From assembly GCA_031261985.1 (NCBI GenBank), contig JAISIR010000014.1, positions 1 through 64,000 on the forward strand: DNA of 64,000 bases. Direction: 5' to 3'. The position numbers and the translations under genes were made by a program. The notes under the pieces were generated by a model. It searched no databases, had not been told where the DNA came from, and worked only from the letters and a program-made list of their open reading frames with translations. Numbering within the stretch: position 1 is the first letter of the stretch; every line of letters starts with the position of its first letter. The DNA comes from Clostridiales bacterium. Lineage in GTDB: Bacteria; Bacillota; Clostridia; Monoglobales; WRBX01. This document shows positions 35,211 to 44,988 of this stretch, one piece after another.

Positions 35211-36110
35211 TTACTCAGCAGGCTTAGCATATTCAAACTTTATAGTACCATTGTATCGCGGAACGGTTACTTTATCCATTTTTCTGATAGATAGCTCGAA
35301 CCCATACTTGCTAAGTAAATCGTATACACCATTTCGGATTTTTAACGCTGCCTCTAACTGGTTAGGGTCGCCTATTGCAGTTATTTCGTATGGTGGAGAA
35401 TACGCCTTGCCATTAACGGTTACAACGCTTCCTACACAACGCACCGATGTTGTAGAAAGCAACCGCTCACCATTTAGCGATAACGCCTCGGCTCCTGCAT
35501 TACGCAACTCGTTAATAGCCTGTAATAAATCGCTATCGTGGATTATATAAAGCCCTGCCGCCTCGCCACCTGCTGCTACATTTTGACTATCGCTAAGCGA
35601 GAACACTACCCCCGGGCCGTTTAGATTAACCAAGCCAGCCGATTCGTTTGCAGCGTTAAGCTGGTCTAACATCGCTTGGGCAGAGTCCGAGTTCGACGCA
35701 ATTAAATCTTGATACTTTGCTAAATCTTGCTTATATTGGTCCACCTGCGCTAACAGTTCGTCGTTCTTGTTCTTCTCGTTCATAACCTCGTTTACAAGGG
35801 TATCTACACGTTGCGAGCTAGTAGGGAATAAGGTGCTGTTTTTTATAACACTCTTAATTTGCAAGCTTAAAGCAAAACCAACTATCAAACAAATAATAGC
35901 AATATAGGTTTTAGTGGTAAACCTCGCAGGTTTTTCCGACTTTATTTGGTCAACATGCTCGGCAATTAAAGGCGAGTAGTTGGTAGAACTATCAAAACTT
36001 TGGTACTCTTCGCTTGTAGGTGCAGATTCCGCCTGAAGCTGTTTTATAGGCCTGCGCGCTGCCTTGCGCTTGCTTTTAGTTAATTTTTTTGACAAATTTT
36101 CCACTTCCAA
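35211..36110 (-). CDS. DUF881 family membrane-anchored protein
   Basis: This 299-residue protein has a basic cytoplasmic N-terminus, one transmembrane helix (about residues 68-85), a coiled-coil stretch (about 100-155) and a DUF881 domain containing GPGVVFSLSD and NELRNAGAEALSLNGERL. DUF881 genes often lie next to ftsQ/divIB in Bacillota, as here (49 bases downstream of ftsQ). The molecular function is unknown; a division-related role is inferred from context. Confidence 0.88.
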   Translation of the reverse strand: MEVENLSKKLTKSKRKAARRPIKQLQAESAPTSEEYQSFDSSTNYSPLIAEHVDQIKSEKPARFTTKTYIAIICLIVGFALSLQIKSVIKNSTLFPTSSQRVDTLVNEVMNEKNKNDELLAQVDQYKQDLAKYQDLIASNSDSAQAMLDQLNAANESAGLVNLNGPGVVFSLSDSQNVAAGGEAAGLYIIHDSDLLQAINELRNAGAEALSLNGERLLSTTSVRCVGSVVTVNGKAYSPPYEITAIGDPNQLEAALKIRNGVYDLLSKYGFELSIRKMDKVTVPRYNGTIKFEYAKPAE

Positions 36111-36159
36111 TATAGCTGAAATTTTTTATGATAGTATTTATTATGCGTTATATTTTTTT

Positions 36160-36948
36160 CTACACGTACTCATGAAAATACCCTTTTGTACCGCTAGATA
36201 CATCGAGCGCGCCCCTTACTTTATCACCTATCTGAGCTTTTATATCGTTATACAAAATTATCTTCTCGTTTAAACCGTCAATAGTTCCTAAAACTACATC
36301 CAAATTACCAAGCTTCACTATAATATTATTAGAATCAGCCAAATTAATTATAGTAGGGGTAATAGAATATTGCGCGCATATATCTACAATTTGCTTATAC
36401 TCCTCTAGCTGAATATTATCTTGCGTGGTAAAATCAAGCCCAGGCGATGTTTGCGCATTAGTTATACCAAGTAGCTCGGCACCTACAGGCGTATGCCACG
36501 GAGTAAACTCTAATACTCTACCAGCAGAGTTAACATAAATTAACGCGTTATCGTGGAATATGTACGAATATGCAGAATCCTCTTTAATATTAAATTTCAT
36601 TCGGTTAGGAAAGTGCCTAGTTACAATAACTTGCTTAACATACGGAATAGTTTCAAGAGTATCTTCGATTTTTTTTGTTGCGTACCAATTGATATTTTTA
36701 CCCACCAAGCGGTCGGCATAGGTTTGCAGCTGCGTAAAGGTATGGTCGCTTGCACCAATAATATCTATTTTTGATATTCTAAAAAAGGGAGCAGTGTAGG
36801 CAACAACAATTAAAATTGAGCATAAAATTGCAAAGACAATTAATCGACGTTTTGCCTGACGTCGGCGCGCGCGCTTGCGTTTGTTTATGCGCTCGTGCGT
36901 TTGCTGGCTAAATTGTGGGGTTACGCGTCGTTTTCTGGGTCGTTTCAT
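36160..36948 (-). CDS. ftsQ: Cell division protein FtsQ/DivIB
   Basis: ATG 36948 is chosen because AGAGGA lies upstream; the open frame extends 18 residues further without support. The 262-residue protein has a very basic cytoplasmic tail (RRQAKRR), one transmembrane helix (about 35-55), a POTRA domain beginning RISKIDIIGA and a beta domain. FtsQ/DivIB links early and late division proteins. Confidence 0.9.
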   Translation of the reverse strand: MKRPRKRRVTPQFSQQTHERINKRKRARRRQAKRRLIVFAILCSILIVVAYTAPFFRISKIDIIGASDHTFTQLQTYADRLVGKNINWYATKKIEDTLETIPYVKQVIVTRHFPNRMKFNIKEDSAYSYIFHDNALIYVNSAGRVLEFTPWHTPVGAELLGITNAQTSPGLDFTTQDNIQLEEYKQIVDICAQYSITPTIINLADSNNIIVKLGNLDVVLGTIDGLNEKIILYNDIKAQIGDKVRGALDVSSGTKGYFHEYV

Positions 36949-37106
36949 AACGAATAATCCTCTTTTTTGGTAAAGAATTGTTGCAAAAAAATATACTATC
37001 ACTTATAAGGATAGTATATAATAACATGGAACGATTGTCAAGGGGAAATTCAAAAAAGGCAAACATAAGCCAGAGCTGAAGGTTTACCTTAAAAACGTCA
37101 GCTATC

Positions 37107-37234
37107 GCTTTTTTTACGCTGCCCTCGTCGCTAACCGCCTTCACTCGGCTAGTTTTTGCCAAGAGCGCAAAAACGTCGCCTATGTTCCGCGTTGCTCCTC
37201 TTATCCCGCAAAACGAAGGACGCGTTTTGCGGGA
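37107..37234 (+). repeat. Family A left-end fragment plus a 12-bp hairpin
   Basis: The stretch TTTTTTACGCTGCCC near 37107-37123 matches the left end of family A, but the rest diverges. A small hairpin GTTTTTGC/GCAAAAAC follows (about 37152-37174). A separate perfect hairpin pairs 37204-37215 with 37223-37234. Element A3 begins seven bases later. Confidence 0.6.
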
Positions 37235-37240
37235 GCCCTA

Positions 37241-37405
37241 TTTTTTTACGCTGCCCGAATGAGTTTTTCGCCGAGATTTACATCTGCATTTTGATTAAGG
37301 ATTTGTCAAGGCTGGCGCGCCTTTTGCGCCATTCATTTCAGCCTTGACACATCCTGGCAAAATGCTAGGATTAAATCGCGAAAGGCTCGTCGGGTTGCGT
37401 AAAAA
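37241..37405 (+). repeat. Family A structured element, copy A3
   Basis: Left arm (37244-37254) and inner stems match A1 and A2 closely, while the right end is diverged (TTGCGTAAAA at 37395-37404). The same linker and then B3 follow. Confidence 0.85.
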
Positions 37406-37458
37406 TTACGCGGTTTGAATAGATTTAGAGCTTTAAACGTTTCTAATTATCTGACCCA

Positions 37459-37551
37459 CTAATATTTTTTAAAATGGGCAAGGGAAGCGAATGAATAAAG
37501 AGTGACTTTCTCGTCCTGATTGAGCGGCTTGCCTGTTTTAAAAAATATTAG
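37459..37551 (+). repeat. Family B structured element, copy B3
   Basis: This copy has the same outer arms as B1/B5 and a core loop with GAATAAAGAGTGACTTTCTC then GTCCTGATTGAGCG. Core differences from B1 lie mostly in positions that keep the fold. Confidence 0.88.
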
Positions 37552-37576
37552 TTAGCAAGCTATAAATATATCGCAG

Positions 37577-37661
37577 CCATTCTGCAAATACCTAAACTAA
37601 GCAAAGGTATAAAGAGCGACTTCCTCGTCCTGCCTTTGCGGTTTAGGTGTTTGCAAAATGG
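37577..37661 (+). repeat. Family B structured element, copy B4, third stem type
   Basis: The outer stem CCATTCTGCAAATACCTAAA pairs with the right arm ending GTTTGCAAAATGG; this sequence is unrelated to the B1 and B2 stems. The core loop AAGCAAAGGTATAAAGAGCG then CTTCCTCGTCCTGC is conserved. It lies 25 bases after B3. Confidence 0.85.
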
Positions 37662-37689
37662 CGTTAATAAGATTTTTCATTCATATCTT

Positions 37690-37723
37690 GCGTATAGATT
37701 GCGGGTCGAAGCCCGCAATGACA
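37690..37723 (+). repeat. Dispersed palindromic repeat, copy 2 (34 bp)
   Basis: Reverse-orientation match to 4337-4370 with two mismatches; the core is a GCGGGTCGAAGCCCGC hairpin. It lies 66 bases downstream of the glycosyltransferase stop. Confidence 0.75.
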
Positions 37724-37786
37724 GCGTTACAATTATAAAATTGAGTGAAACGAAAATCTATTACATTCATTCTGCATTATTAATTA

Positions 37787-39037
37787 TTATTTCTGCATTA
37801 TATTTTCATAATATTTCTCCATCTCGGTTACCATCTTTTTTGCGGTAAAGCGTTTTTTATAAGTATTAATGCAATTATTTTTTAAACCTTTATCATCTTT
37901 CAATAACTTTTCCATTGCCGCCGCCATACTATGCGAATCCTTTTGCGGCACAACATATCCATTTATTCCATTAGTGATAATCTCGGGGTTTCCTCCAAAA
38001 TTACTAACAACAGCCGGCTTACCAAGGCTCATACCCTCCATTAACGCAAGGCTGGCAGCTTCTGTCCCAAAACTAGCATTAAGTTGAATATCCATGGCAT
38101 TCATAAGTAAAGTGACATCGTCTAAAAAGCCTACAAAAAACACATTTTTATTAAGTACGCCTAGGTTTTTAGCCCATAGCTTAAGGTTCTTCTCTTCATC
38201 ACCGGTGCCTGCTATAACCACCTGAATCGGCACATCATTACTCTTAAGCATTTTTGCAGCCTCTACAATATACCTTTGCCCTTTAACCAATGTAAGCCTG
38301 GCAGCAATAGCGGCTATGGGCACCTCGGGGTTTAATCCATACTTAGTGCAAAAATCTAGCTTATCATCATTACCTTTTACCTCTAACGGCTCGACACCAT
38401 TGTATATCACCTTAATTTGCTCTGGCTCTACACCCGTTAAAATCAAGTTCTGCTTAGCCGCCTCGCAAACCGCTATAATCCCATCGGCTGCATATTTATT
38501 AAGCCACTTGTTAAGCTTGTATCCCCAGCCGCGGGTCAAATATTCATCAGGAGGGAAGACGCTATGCCGCGTGTATACCATTTTAGCTGTGGTGGCAATT
38601 TTACCCGCAATTCTCCCCGAAAGTGTGCTGTGCGTGTGGATAATATCTGGCTTTAGCTTAAACAAAATTTTACAAAGCGACATTACTCCATGCCGACTAA
38701 AAGATTTATCAGCTATTCCCTCAGCCTCGATTATTTGCACACCACAAGCCGCTGCTTCGGCCGACAGCTTACTATTTTGCGGCAAAATTACAATACAATC
38801 ATATCGCTCACGGTCGTAATTTTTAAGGTAGGTAATTAAATACTTGCCCGCCCCACCTACGTTTGTATCCGATAATATATGTACCACCCTAGTTTTGCCA
38901 GGCGTCTTTTTAGGCGCAAGCGGCTGCTTCTCGGGCGCTTTAGGCTTCTCTACCTTTTTAGCCTTTGCCACATCAGTCGGTGCAGCAACCTTTGCACTAT
39001 CAACATTTTTTTGTTTTTTCATTTTTGTATCCCCCAT
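37787..39037 (-). CDS. Glycosyltransferase family 4 (GT-B) protein
   Basis: This 416-residue protein has an unusual N-terminal tail of about 45 residues rich in Lys, Ala and Pro, then a GT4 domain starting RVVHILSDTNVGGAGKYL. The donor-binding E-x7-E region appears as EAASLALMEGMSLGKPAV. Its start overlaps the upstream gene stop (TAATG). It probably acts at the inner membrane face in cell-surface polysaccharide or glycolipid synthesis; donor and acceptor are unknown. Confidence 0.88.
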   Translation of the reverse strand: MGDTKMKKQKNVDSAKVAAPTDVAKAKKVEKPKAPEKQPLAPKKTPGKTRVVHILSDTNVGGAGKYLITYLKNYDRERYDCIVILPQNSKLSAEAAACGVQIIEAEGIADKSFSRHGVMSLCKILFKLKPDIIHTHSTLSGRIAGKIATTAKMVYTRHSVFPPDEYLTRGWGYKLNKWLNKYAADGIIAVCEAAKQNLILTGVEPEQIKVIYNGVEPLEVKGNDDKLDFCTKYGLNPEVPIAAIAARLTLVKGQRYIVEAAKMLKSNDVPIQVVIAGTGDEEKNLKLWAKNLGVLNKNVFFVGFLDDVTLLMNAMDIQLNASFGTEAASLALMEGMSLGKPAVVSNFGGNPEIITNGINGYVVPQKDSHSMAAAMEKLLKDDKGLKNNCINTYKKRFTAKKMVTEMEKYYENIMQK

Positions 39038-40575
39038 TAGTCTTCAACCTGCCTTGTCGCCGCTATACCTAAGCCTAAGAATATCCAAAACATTAAGAAG
39101 ACGCGATAGTTATACCATACATAATCAAACGCACCTTGCATCATAAACCCTAAAAACCCGCTGACAATGGCGACAATTATTATAGCCTTAAAACTTTTTT
39201 TATGCACCCCGCCTGTCGAGGTTATAGGTTTAGTTTTTAAATATGCGTTTAGTAATTGCAAGCAATATACAATAATTATAGATATCAATAATATAAGCGT
39301 AAAGACAGACATCTCTGCCATTACTTCTAAGTAAATATTATGCGCATGCGGAGCAATTATCATGCTATACGAGTAGAATGGATATATTAAAGCAAACGCA
39401 GCCGAAGATAACCCAACGCCCATGAACCAATAATCTTTTAACATGGCAATTGTGCCAAGCCATATCATAACTCGGTACGATGTTGATGTATCGCTTAAAT
39501 TACCTATGCTTGTAAAGCGTTCGATTATCGATTGTGGCAATACAAATGGTGCTATACATAAAGCTAATGGCAAAAGGGCAAAATAGCGTTTATCGATAAA
39601 TAATATAAATACCATAACCGTTAAAATTAAAGCCAACCAACACCCGCGGCTTTGGGTGAATATCATACACAATAGCATAACGCCTAAAGCACCTAAAAAG
39701 AATATTTTAGGTATAGGCTTTTTAACCCACCAAAATAACGCCGCCGCTAAAGGAATGGTCAATAATAAGTACTCGCCCAATACATTAGGGTTGCCTAAAG
39801 TAGAGTATACTCTAACCGATATCCCCGTGAACATAGATTCATCTAACCACGCATGCCCTAAATTATTACCAAAATATTGTTGATACACGCCATATAACGC
39901 AACAATCAGTCCAGATGTTACAAAAGTTGTGCATGCCCAAAGCAGACGTTTAGGCGAGTTTATAGTTTTGATTGCAACAAAGTACATTCCTATAAATGCA
40001 GCGTAAATTAGCCATACTTTAATTGCGCTAGTCGTAGCAAGCGATGTTATTGCGTATATCCCACTAACTACAATAAATAACGCAACAAGCCAATCCACTC
40101 CGCTTAATCCTAAAAATTTACTATGCTTGGTTGCCGATTTACTCGCAGAATCTGCTATATTATTAGACGGGTTGCCAAAAGCTATAACGCGGCAAATTAA
40201 GCTAACTATAGATGCAACCGCCAAAGCAACACAAGCCATAGTAGGTATAAAAGGAGCCAAAAAAATCAGCGCAAAAAAGAAGATTTCAAACCTAGTAAAA
40301 AGCCAGAATAAAGTGCTATCCTGTAAAAAACTTGGCAGCTTGCTAACCCGAATTTTTTGTGTAATTGTATCGACTGTTTTAGAAACTCCACGCACAATAA
40401 GGCTATCGTCAATTGCCGCCGCCGCGCTATTATTATAGCATGCACCGCCAAGAGCAGAGCTATCGAAAGCCGCACGCGTTTTAACCTGCGCCGACGTTAA
40501 GCAATTGCCAATTATACTTTGATTGTACAAGCTTTGCACACTTTTGATACAATTTTGAATTAATTCAGGTATCAT
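39037..40575 (-). CDS. O-antigen ligase/polymerase (Wzy_C) family membrane protein
   Basis: This 512-residue protein has about 11-12 hydrophobic segments. The Wzy/WaaL signature appears as TQSRGCWLALILT and the large extracytoplasmic loop as APHAHNIYLEVMAEM. Such proteins polymerise or transfer lipid-linked glycans. It is in one operon with murJ upstream and the glycosyltransferase downstream, pointing to cell-envelope polysaccharide assembly. Confidence 0.87.
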   Translation of the reverse strand: MIPELIQNCIKSVQSLYNQSIIGNCLTSAQVKTRAAFDSSALGGACYNNSAAAAIDDSLIVRGVSKTVDTITQKIRVSKLPSFLQDSTLFWLFTRFEIFFFALIFLAPFIPTMACVALAVASIVSLICRVIAFGNPSNNIADSASKSATKHSKFLGLSGVDWLVALFIVVSGIYAITSLATTSAIKVWLIYAAFIGMYFVAIKTINSPKRLLWACTTFVTSGLIVALYGVYQQYFGNNLGHAWLDESMFTGISVRVYSTLGNPNVLGEYLLLTIPLAAALFWWVKKPIPKIFFLGALGVMLLCMIFTQSRGCWLALILTVMVFILFIDKRYFALLPLALCIAPFVLPQSIIERFTSIGNLSDTSTSYRVMIWLGTIAMLKDYWFMGVGLSSAAFALIYPFYSYSMIIAPHAHNIYLEVMAEMSVFTLILLISIIIVYCLQLLNAYLKTKPITSTGGVHKKSFKAIIIVAIVSGFLGFMMQGAFDYVWYNYRVFLMFWIFLGLGIAATRQVED

Positions 40576-40577
40576 TA

Positions 40578-41939
40578 TTATACCCCTTCGCTAGATTTTT
40601 CACTTAAATGAGTCTTACCGATATAACCTTTTTTATATGCTACCAACCATAAATACCCCATTACCATATTACTAGATATCCCCTGCGCCAATGCCAAACT
40701 CCATATCGCAACGTGGTTTGTAGCCACTAATATCAGCGCAAAAGATATATTAACCACTATCCCGATTATTGCCGAAATCATAGGTGTTTTGCCATCTTTA
40801 TGCGCATAAAAAGCTTTGCACAATACTTCGTTTACTCCTAGCGCAAGCATGCCGACACAATAAAAACGTAAGGCTGTGGCTGTAATCATGGTCATGTCAG
40901 CGGTAAACTCGCCATGTTGATATAATATTCTAATTATAAGCGGCGCAAAAAGCATAACGCCAATCATAACCGGCAGCGTAATTAGTAATATAGATTTTAC
41001 CCCAGTCGTCACTAACTTATTAAAAGCACTATCGTCATTTTTCACCAGCGAAAGTTTAGGGAAAATATAATTTGTTATGGCATACGAGAACACGCCTACA
41101 ACTAAAATATATATCCTGTTAGCATAGCTTAAAGCTGTTACCGAGCCTTCACCTAATTGCGATGCAAAACGTTGGTTAATTAGCACACAAATTGGTTGCA
41201 CCCAGGCAGAAATTAAAATAGGGATGCTTATTTTTGCAGCTTGTAGCAAATTTTTATCTTTAAAATTAACTACAAATGTATACTTAAACTTCTTTTTAAT
41301 AAGAGATGGAACTTGAACCAACGCTTGCAAACTCCACGCTATAGTAAGCGCAACTGCCAAACCATAAATACCAAAGAACTTATTAAAGAATACTATGTAT
41401 ATAATAACCGCCAGGTTAGAAATAAGGCTAATAATGGCAGGAATCTTAAACTCGTCTAAGCTTTGAAGCACGCCGACAAATACATACGCAATAGTGGTAA
41501 ATATAAGGCTAGGCAAAATAATTATAAGCAAATTAGTAGCAAGCATTGCAATATCTGGCGTGTACCCTGGTGCCATAAGGTGGATAATATAGCTTGCAAA
41601 TACCGAGCCAATAATTACAAATGCAATGGATATAATAACAACAATATTTAAAAAATTACTAGCAAATTTATACGCCTCACGCTTGCCTTTTTCTGCCATT
41701 ATCTCGTTAAAAACAGGGATAAACGTCGACATAACAGCCGCCCCTAGGCATAGGTCAAAAAAAAGCGTGGGAATCTGGCTAGCGGTGGTAAACGCATCAT
41801 TTATTCCACCTAGCGCATACGTTTTAAGCACAAAACTATCACGCAGCACACCCATAATTTTAGAAAGCATAATAGCGACCGATATAAACCCAACCGTCCG
41901 CACACTTTTTAAGTTTAGTATTTTTTTGATATTAATCAT
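40578..41939 (-). CDS. murJ: Lipid II flippase MurJ
   Basis: This 453-residue MOP-superfamily protein has about 12-14 transmembrane helices, starting with KSVRTVGFISVAIMLSKIMG and the RDSFVLKTYALGG region typical of MurJ/MviN. It flips the peptidoglycan precursor lipid II. A related polysaccharide flippase is an alternative, given its wzy-like and GT4 neighbours, but the N-terminal sequence favours MurJ. Confidence 0.88.
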   Translation of the reverse strand: MINIKKILNLKSVRTVGFISVAIMLSKIMGVLRDSFVLKTYALGGINDAFTTASQIPTLFFDLCLGAAVMSTFIPVFNEIMAEKGKREAYKFASNFLNIVVIISIAFVIIGSVFASYIIHLMAPGYTPDIAMLATNLLIIILPSLIFTTIAYVFVGVLQSLDEFKIPAIISLISNLAVIIYIVFFNKFFGIYGLAVALTIAWSLQALVQVPSLIKKKFKYTFVVNFKDKNLLQAAKISIPILISAWVQPICVLINQRFASQLGEGSVTALSYANRIYILVVGVFSYAITNYIFPKLSLVKNDDSAFNKLVTTGVKSILLITLPVMIGVMLFAPLIIRILYQHGEFTADMTMITATALRFYCVGMLALGVNEVLCKAFYAHKDGKTPMISAIIGIVVNISFALILVATNHVAIWSLALAQGISSNMVMGYLWLVAYKKGYIGKTHLSEKSSEGV

Positions 41940-41945
41940 ATATGC

Positions 41946-42236
41946 TTAAGCTTCAGACGTGCCAGTCGCAGGCGCGCCATCGGGTTTCTCGATAACATTT
42001 TCGATATAAGCACCAACTAATGCTTCTAGCAATTCGTCGCGCTCTAATCGGCTAATAATACCACGCGCACCCTTGTGGCTGGTAATATATGTCGGGTCGT
42101 TAGAGACGATATATCCAACTAATTGAGTAACCGGGTTATATCCTTTTTCTTTTAACGCATAATAAACCTCAGATAATATCTGCTGCGTCTCGTATTTATT
42201 AATTTCGCTTAAAGATATTTTTGTTGTTTCATCCAC
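41946..42236 (-). CDS. ireB: IreB family (UPF0297) regulatory phosphoprotein
   Basis: GTG 42236 is preferred because AGTGAG lies eight bases upstream; TTG 42245 is too close to it. The 96-residue protein has the family block [21 protein letters not shown] followed by [12 protein letters not shown]. IreB is a substrate of the IreK/PrkC kinase that tunes cephalosporin tolerance in Enterococcus. It usually precedes ruvX and udk; here it sits between pheT and murJ. Confidence 0.9.
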   Translation of the reverse strand: MDETTKISLSEINKYETQQILSEVYYALKEKGYNPVTQLVGYIVSNDPTYITSHKGARGIISRLERDELLEALVGAYIENVIEKPDGAPATGTSEA

Positions 42237-42285
42237 AAAAATCAACTCACTTTAGTTATATATTGATATCAATACTCCGCCTGCA

Positions 42286-44742
42286 TTACTCCCGCATTTC
42301 CGCCTTACACTTCTCTCTTACTTTAGTCAAAATCTTATCCAGCTCTAGCGCCACTTCATCTTCGGTCAAAGTTTTATCCTTAGCCCTAAAAGTAAGTGTA
42401 TACGCCACACTTTTTTTACCTGCCGCCACCTGCTCGCCACAATAAACATCAAATAACGCAATACTCTCTAAAATATTCACTTTGGCACTACGCATAGCTT
42501 TTTCGATATCCCCAACTAATACATCGTCATCTACAATTAACGCAATATCACGCTCGGTTTTAGGGTATTTAGGCAGCGGAGTATGCGTCTTGTTCAAATT
42601 AGCCGCCGCTATGGCTGCGTCATAATCAATATCCGCCAAGTATACATCGCACTTTAACCCAAAATTAGCTGCAATTAATGGCGATACCCTGCCAATTATC
42701 CCAATAGTCCGCCCTCTAACTATAAGCTGCGCCGCTTGATACTTATGATACACATCGTTACCACTTTGGTTTAAATCTATCGGCTTAAACTCGTATGGCT
42801 TAACGCCTAACGCATCTAAATAACTCTCGATAGTCCCTTTTAGTGTAAAAAAGTCAACGTTATCGCCATACGCACCTAACACTAAACGTAATTTTTCATC
42901 AGGCAAATCATGTTCTTTATCGTTAGACGGAATATAAACTTTTGCCATCTCGTACATTAAGGCAGATTTATTGCTATTGTTATAATTGACCGATAGACAA
43001 TAAAGCATACTTGTAACCGCCTGCGTGCGCATTATAGAATGCTCCTGACCCAAAGGCTTTTTAAGGGTAAGCACGTTCGGCAGGTCTAAAGCTGCTTTAG
43101 CGTAATCGGCAGGGTCTATAAACGAGTATGTCATAATTTCGTTATATCCGCAAGCTGTAAGCGTAGAATTTGTAAGGTTAGCAAGCACTTGTCGGCGGGT
43201 TAACATGCCATTAGATACCCCGCGGATAGATGTAGAAGGTATATTATTATACCCATAAAACCGTGCAATCTCTTCGGATAAATCTGCCATCGCCTCAAAC
43301 TCAGCAACCTTTTGGTCACTATCTTTATCGCCCCAGCTCATGGCAATATCGCGGCGGATAGTAGGAATTATAGCTTTATCGCCATCTATTTTAATATCCA
43401 CCTTGTTCAAAATTTCTATCATTTGCTCTTTAGTGATATCGGTGCCAAGTAATCGGTTAATCTCATCGCTATCAAAGGGAATCTTTTTAGGTTCTGCCAG
43501 CGATTTATATATATCAACCGTCCCGCCTATTATATCCCCACACTTCAAGATGTTAACCAACTCACACGCACGGTCTAACGCGATGCGAGCAATATTCTCA
43601 TCAATACCCTTTGCATACCTAACCGAACTCTCGGTGCGCAAGCCAACGCGCTTCGCCGTCCACCTAACGCTAGTCTGCTCAAAATTAGCACACTCAAATA
43701 AAATAGTAGAGGTATTCTCGTCTATCCCGCTGTTCTCGCCACCCATAACCCCTGCAATTACCATAGGTTTAGAATCATCGGCTATAACTAAATCGTCGGT
43801 TGTCAACGCGCGCTCTATACCATCTAAGGTAACCAAACTTTCGCCCTGTTGTGCCATGCGAATATTAACTTGGCTGCCACCTATTTTAGAGTAATCAAAC
43901 GCATGAAGCGGCTGCCCATACTCTAAACATATATAATTGGTTATATCAACAATGTTATTAATCGAACGAATGCCCGAAAGCTCTAGCCTATCCGCCAACC
44001 ACTTAGGCGACGGCTCAATTTTAACATTCTCGACAACGCGCGCGGTGTAACGCTTGCAAATATCTTGCGCACGCCCCTCTGCAACACTAATTTGTATATA
44101 ATCGTCGATATTTTTATCATTAGCTACAAACTTTGGTTGTTCCATAGTAAATGGCGCGTTAAAGGTAGCTGCCGCCTCTTTTGCTATGGCTATAATGCTC
44201 TGGCAATCTGGTCGATTCGCCGTTAACTCAACCTCGGCAATAACTTCGCATAGACCAAGACAGTCATGTATATCGCGCCCAACTTCCACCGCGTGGGGGA
44301 TACTAACTAATCCCTCATGCTCGCCATTTAGAATCATAATCCCGGTCGCCTCACCCTTAGGCGTTAGGTTAAGCTCGTCGGTCGAACACATCATTCCATT
44401 GCTCTCTACGCCGCGAAGCTTGCCTTTTTTAATGACAACACCACCAGGAAGGTTAGAATTATCTAAAGCGACAGGCACATAATCGCCCACTTTAACATTA
44501 CTTGCACCCGTTACAATTTGAACAACGCTGTCGCCGACATTAACTTGGCATACAACTAATTTCTCGGCATCGGGGTGGGCGTCTATACTCTCGATTTTAC
44601 CCACGACAACGTTAGATATATCTGCTCCTTGAGTAGATATTCCCTCAACCATTGTGCCACTCATAGTCATCTTCTCGGCAAACTCTTTTGCATCTAATGG
44701 TGTATTTATAAAACTTTCTATCCACGATATTGGGAACTTCAT
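42286..44742 (-). CDS. pheT: Phenylalanine-tRNA ligase beta subunit
   Basis: This 818-residue protein has the standard domain order: tRNA-binding OB domain (about 39-150), B3/B4 editing region (about 215-380), B5, a core fold and the C-terminal anticodon-binding FDX-ACB domain (LPKYPKTERDIALIVDD near residue 725). Length is normal. It follows pheS after a 246-base gap occupied by repeat B5. Confidence 0.97.
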   Translation of the reverse strand: MKFPISWIESFINTPLDAKEFAEKMTMSGTMVEGISTQGADISNVVVGKIESIDAHPDAEKLVVCQVNVGDSVVQIVTGASNVKVGDYVPVALDNSNLPGGVVIKKGKLRGVESNGMMCSTDELNLTPKGEATGIMILNGEHEGLVSIPHAVEVGRDIHDCLGLCEVIAEVELTANRPDCQSIIAIAKEAAATFNAPFTMEQPKFVANDKNIDDYIQISVAEGRAQDICKRYTARVVENVKIEPSPKWLADRLELSGIRSINNIVDITNYICLEYGQPLHAFDYSKIGGSQVNIRMAQQGESLVTLDGIERALTTDDLVIADDSKPMVIAGVMGGENSGIDENTSTILFECANFEQTSVRWTAKRVGLRTESSVRYAKGIDENIARIALDRACELVNILKCGDIIGGTVDIYKSLAEPKKIPFDSDEINRLLGTDITKEQMIEILNKVDIKIDGDKAIIPTIRRDIAMSWGDKDSDQKVAEFEAMADLSEEIARFYGYNNIPSTSIRGVSNGMLTRRQVLANLTNSTLTACGYNEIMTYSFIDPADYAKAALDLPNVLTLKKPLGQEHSIMRTQAVTSMLYCLSVNYNNSNKSALMYEMAKVYIPSNDKEHDLPDEKLRLVLGAYGDNVDFFTLKGTIESYLDALGVKPYEFKPIDLNQSGNDVYHKYQAAQLIVRGRTIGIIGRVSPLIAANFGLKCDVYLADIDYDAAIAAANLNKTHTPLPKYPKTERDIALIVDDDVLVGDIEKAMRSAKVNILESIALFDVYCGEQVAAGKKSVAYTLTFRAKDKTLTEDEVALELDKILTKVREKCKAEMRE

Positions 44743-44842
44743 TGGTTAAACCACACTTTCGGTTAGTAAATTTATATTTTTATCTAAATTTTAAACTATA
44801 TGAATCACTTATACAAACACACGGGTGCCTTGTATCTACCCA

Positions 44843-44936
44843 CTAATATTTTTTAAAATGGGCAAGGGAAGTGAAGGAATATAAAGTGATTTTCTTTATC
44901 CTGACTGAACGTCTTGCCTGTTTTAAAAAATATTAG
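44843..44936 (+). repeat. Family B structured element, copy B5, inside the pheS-pheT operon
   Basis: Identical over 94 bases to B1 at 23495-23588. It lies between pheS and pheT, which are co-directional on the minus strand, so it is transcribed as its complement within the mRNA. No family A element accompanies it. Confidence 0.9.
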
Positions 44937-44988
44937 ATAGTAAAGTAAGAATGACAAATTAGTTTTTCAGAAAAACAAGTCCCAAAAG

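Noticed and set aside
37156-37347. Short ORFs running through the family A elements (also at 46647-46991)
   Set aside because: They are by-products of the palindromic repeat sequence, lack ribosome-binding sites and encode no family-like protein.
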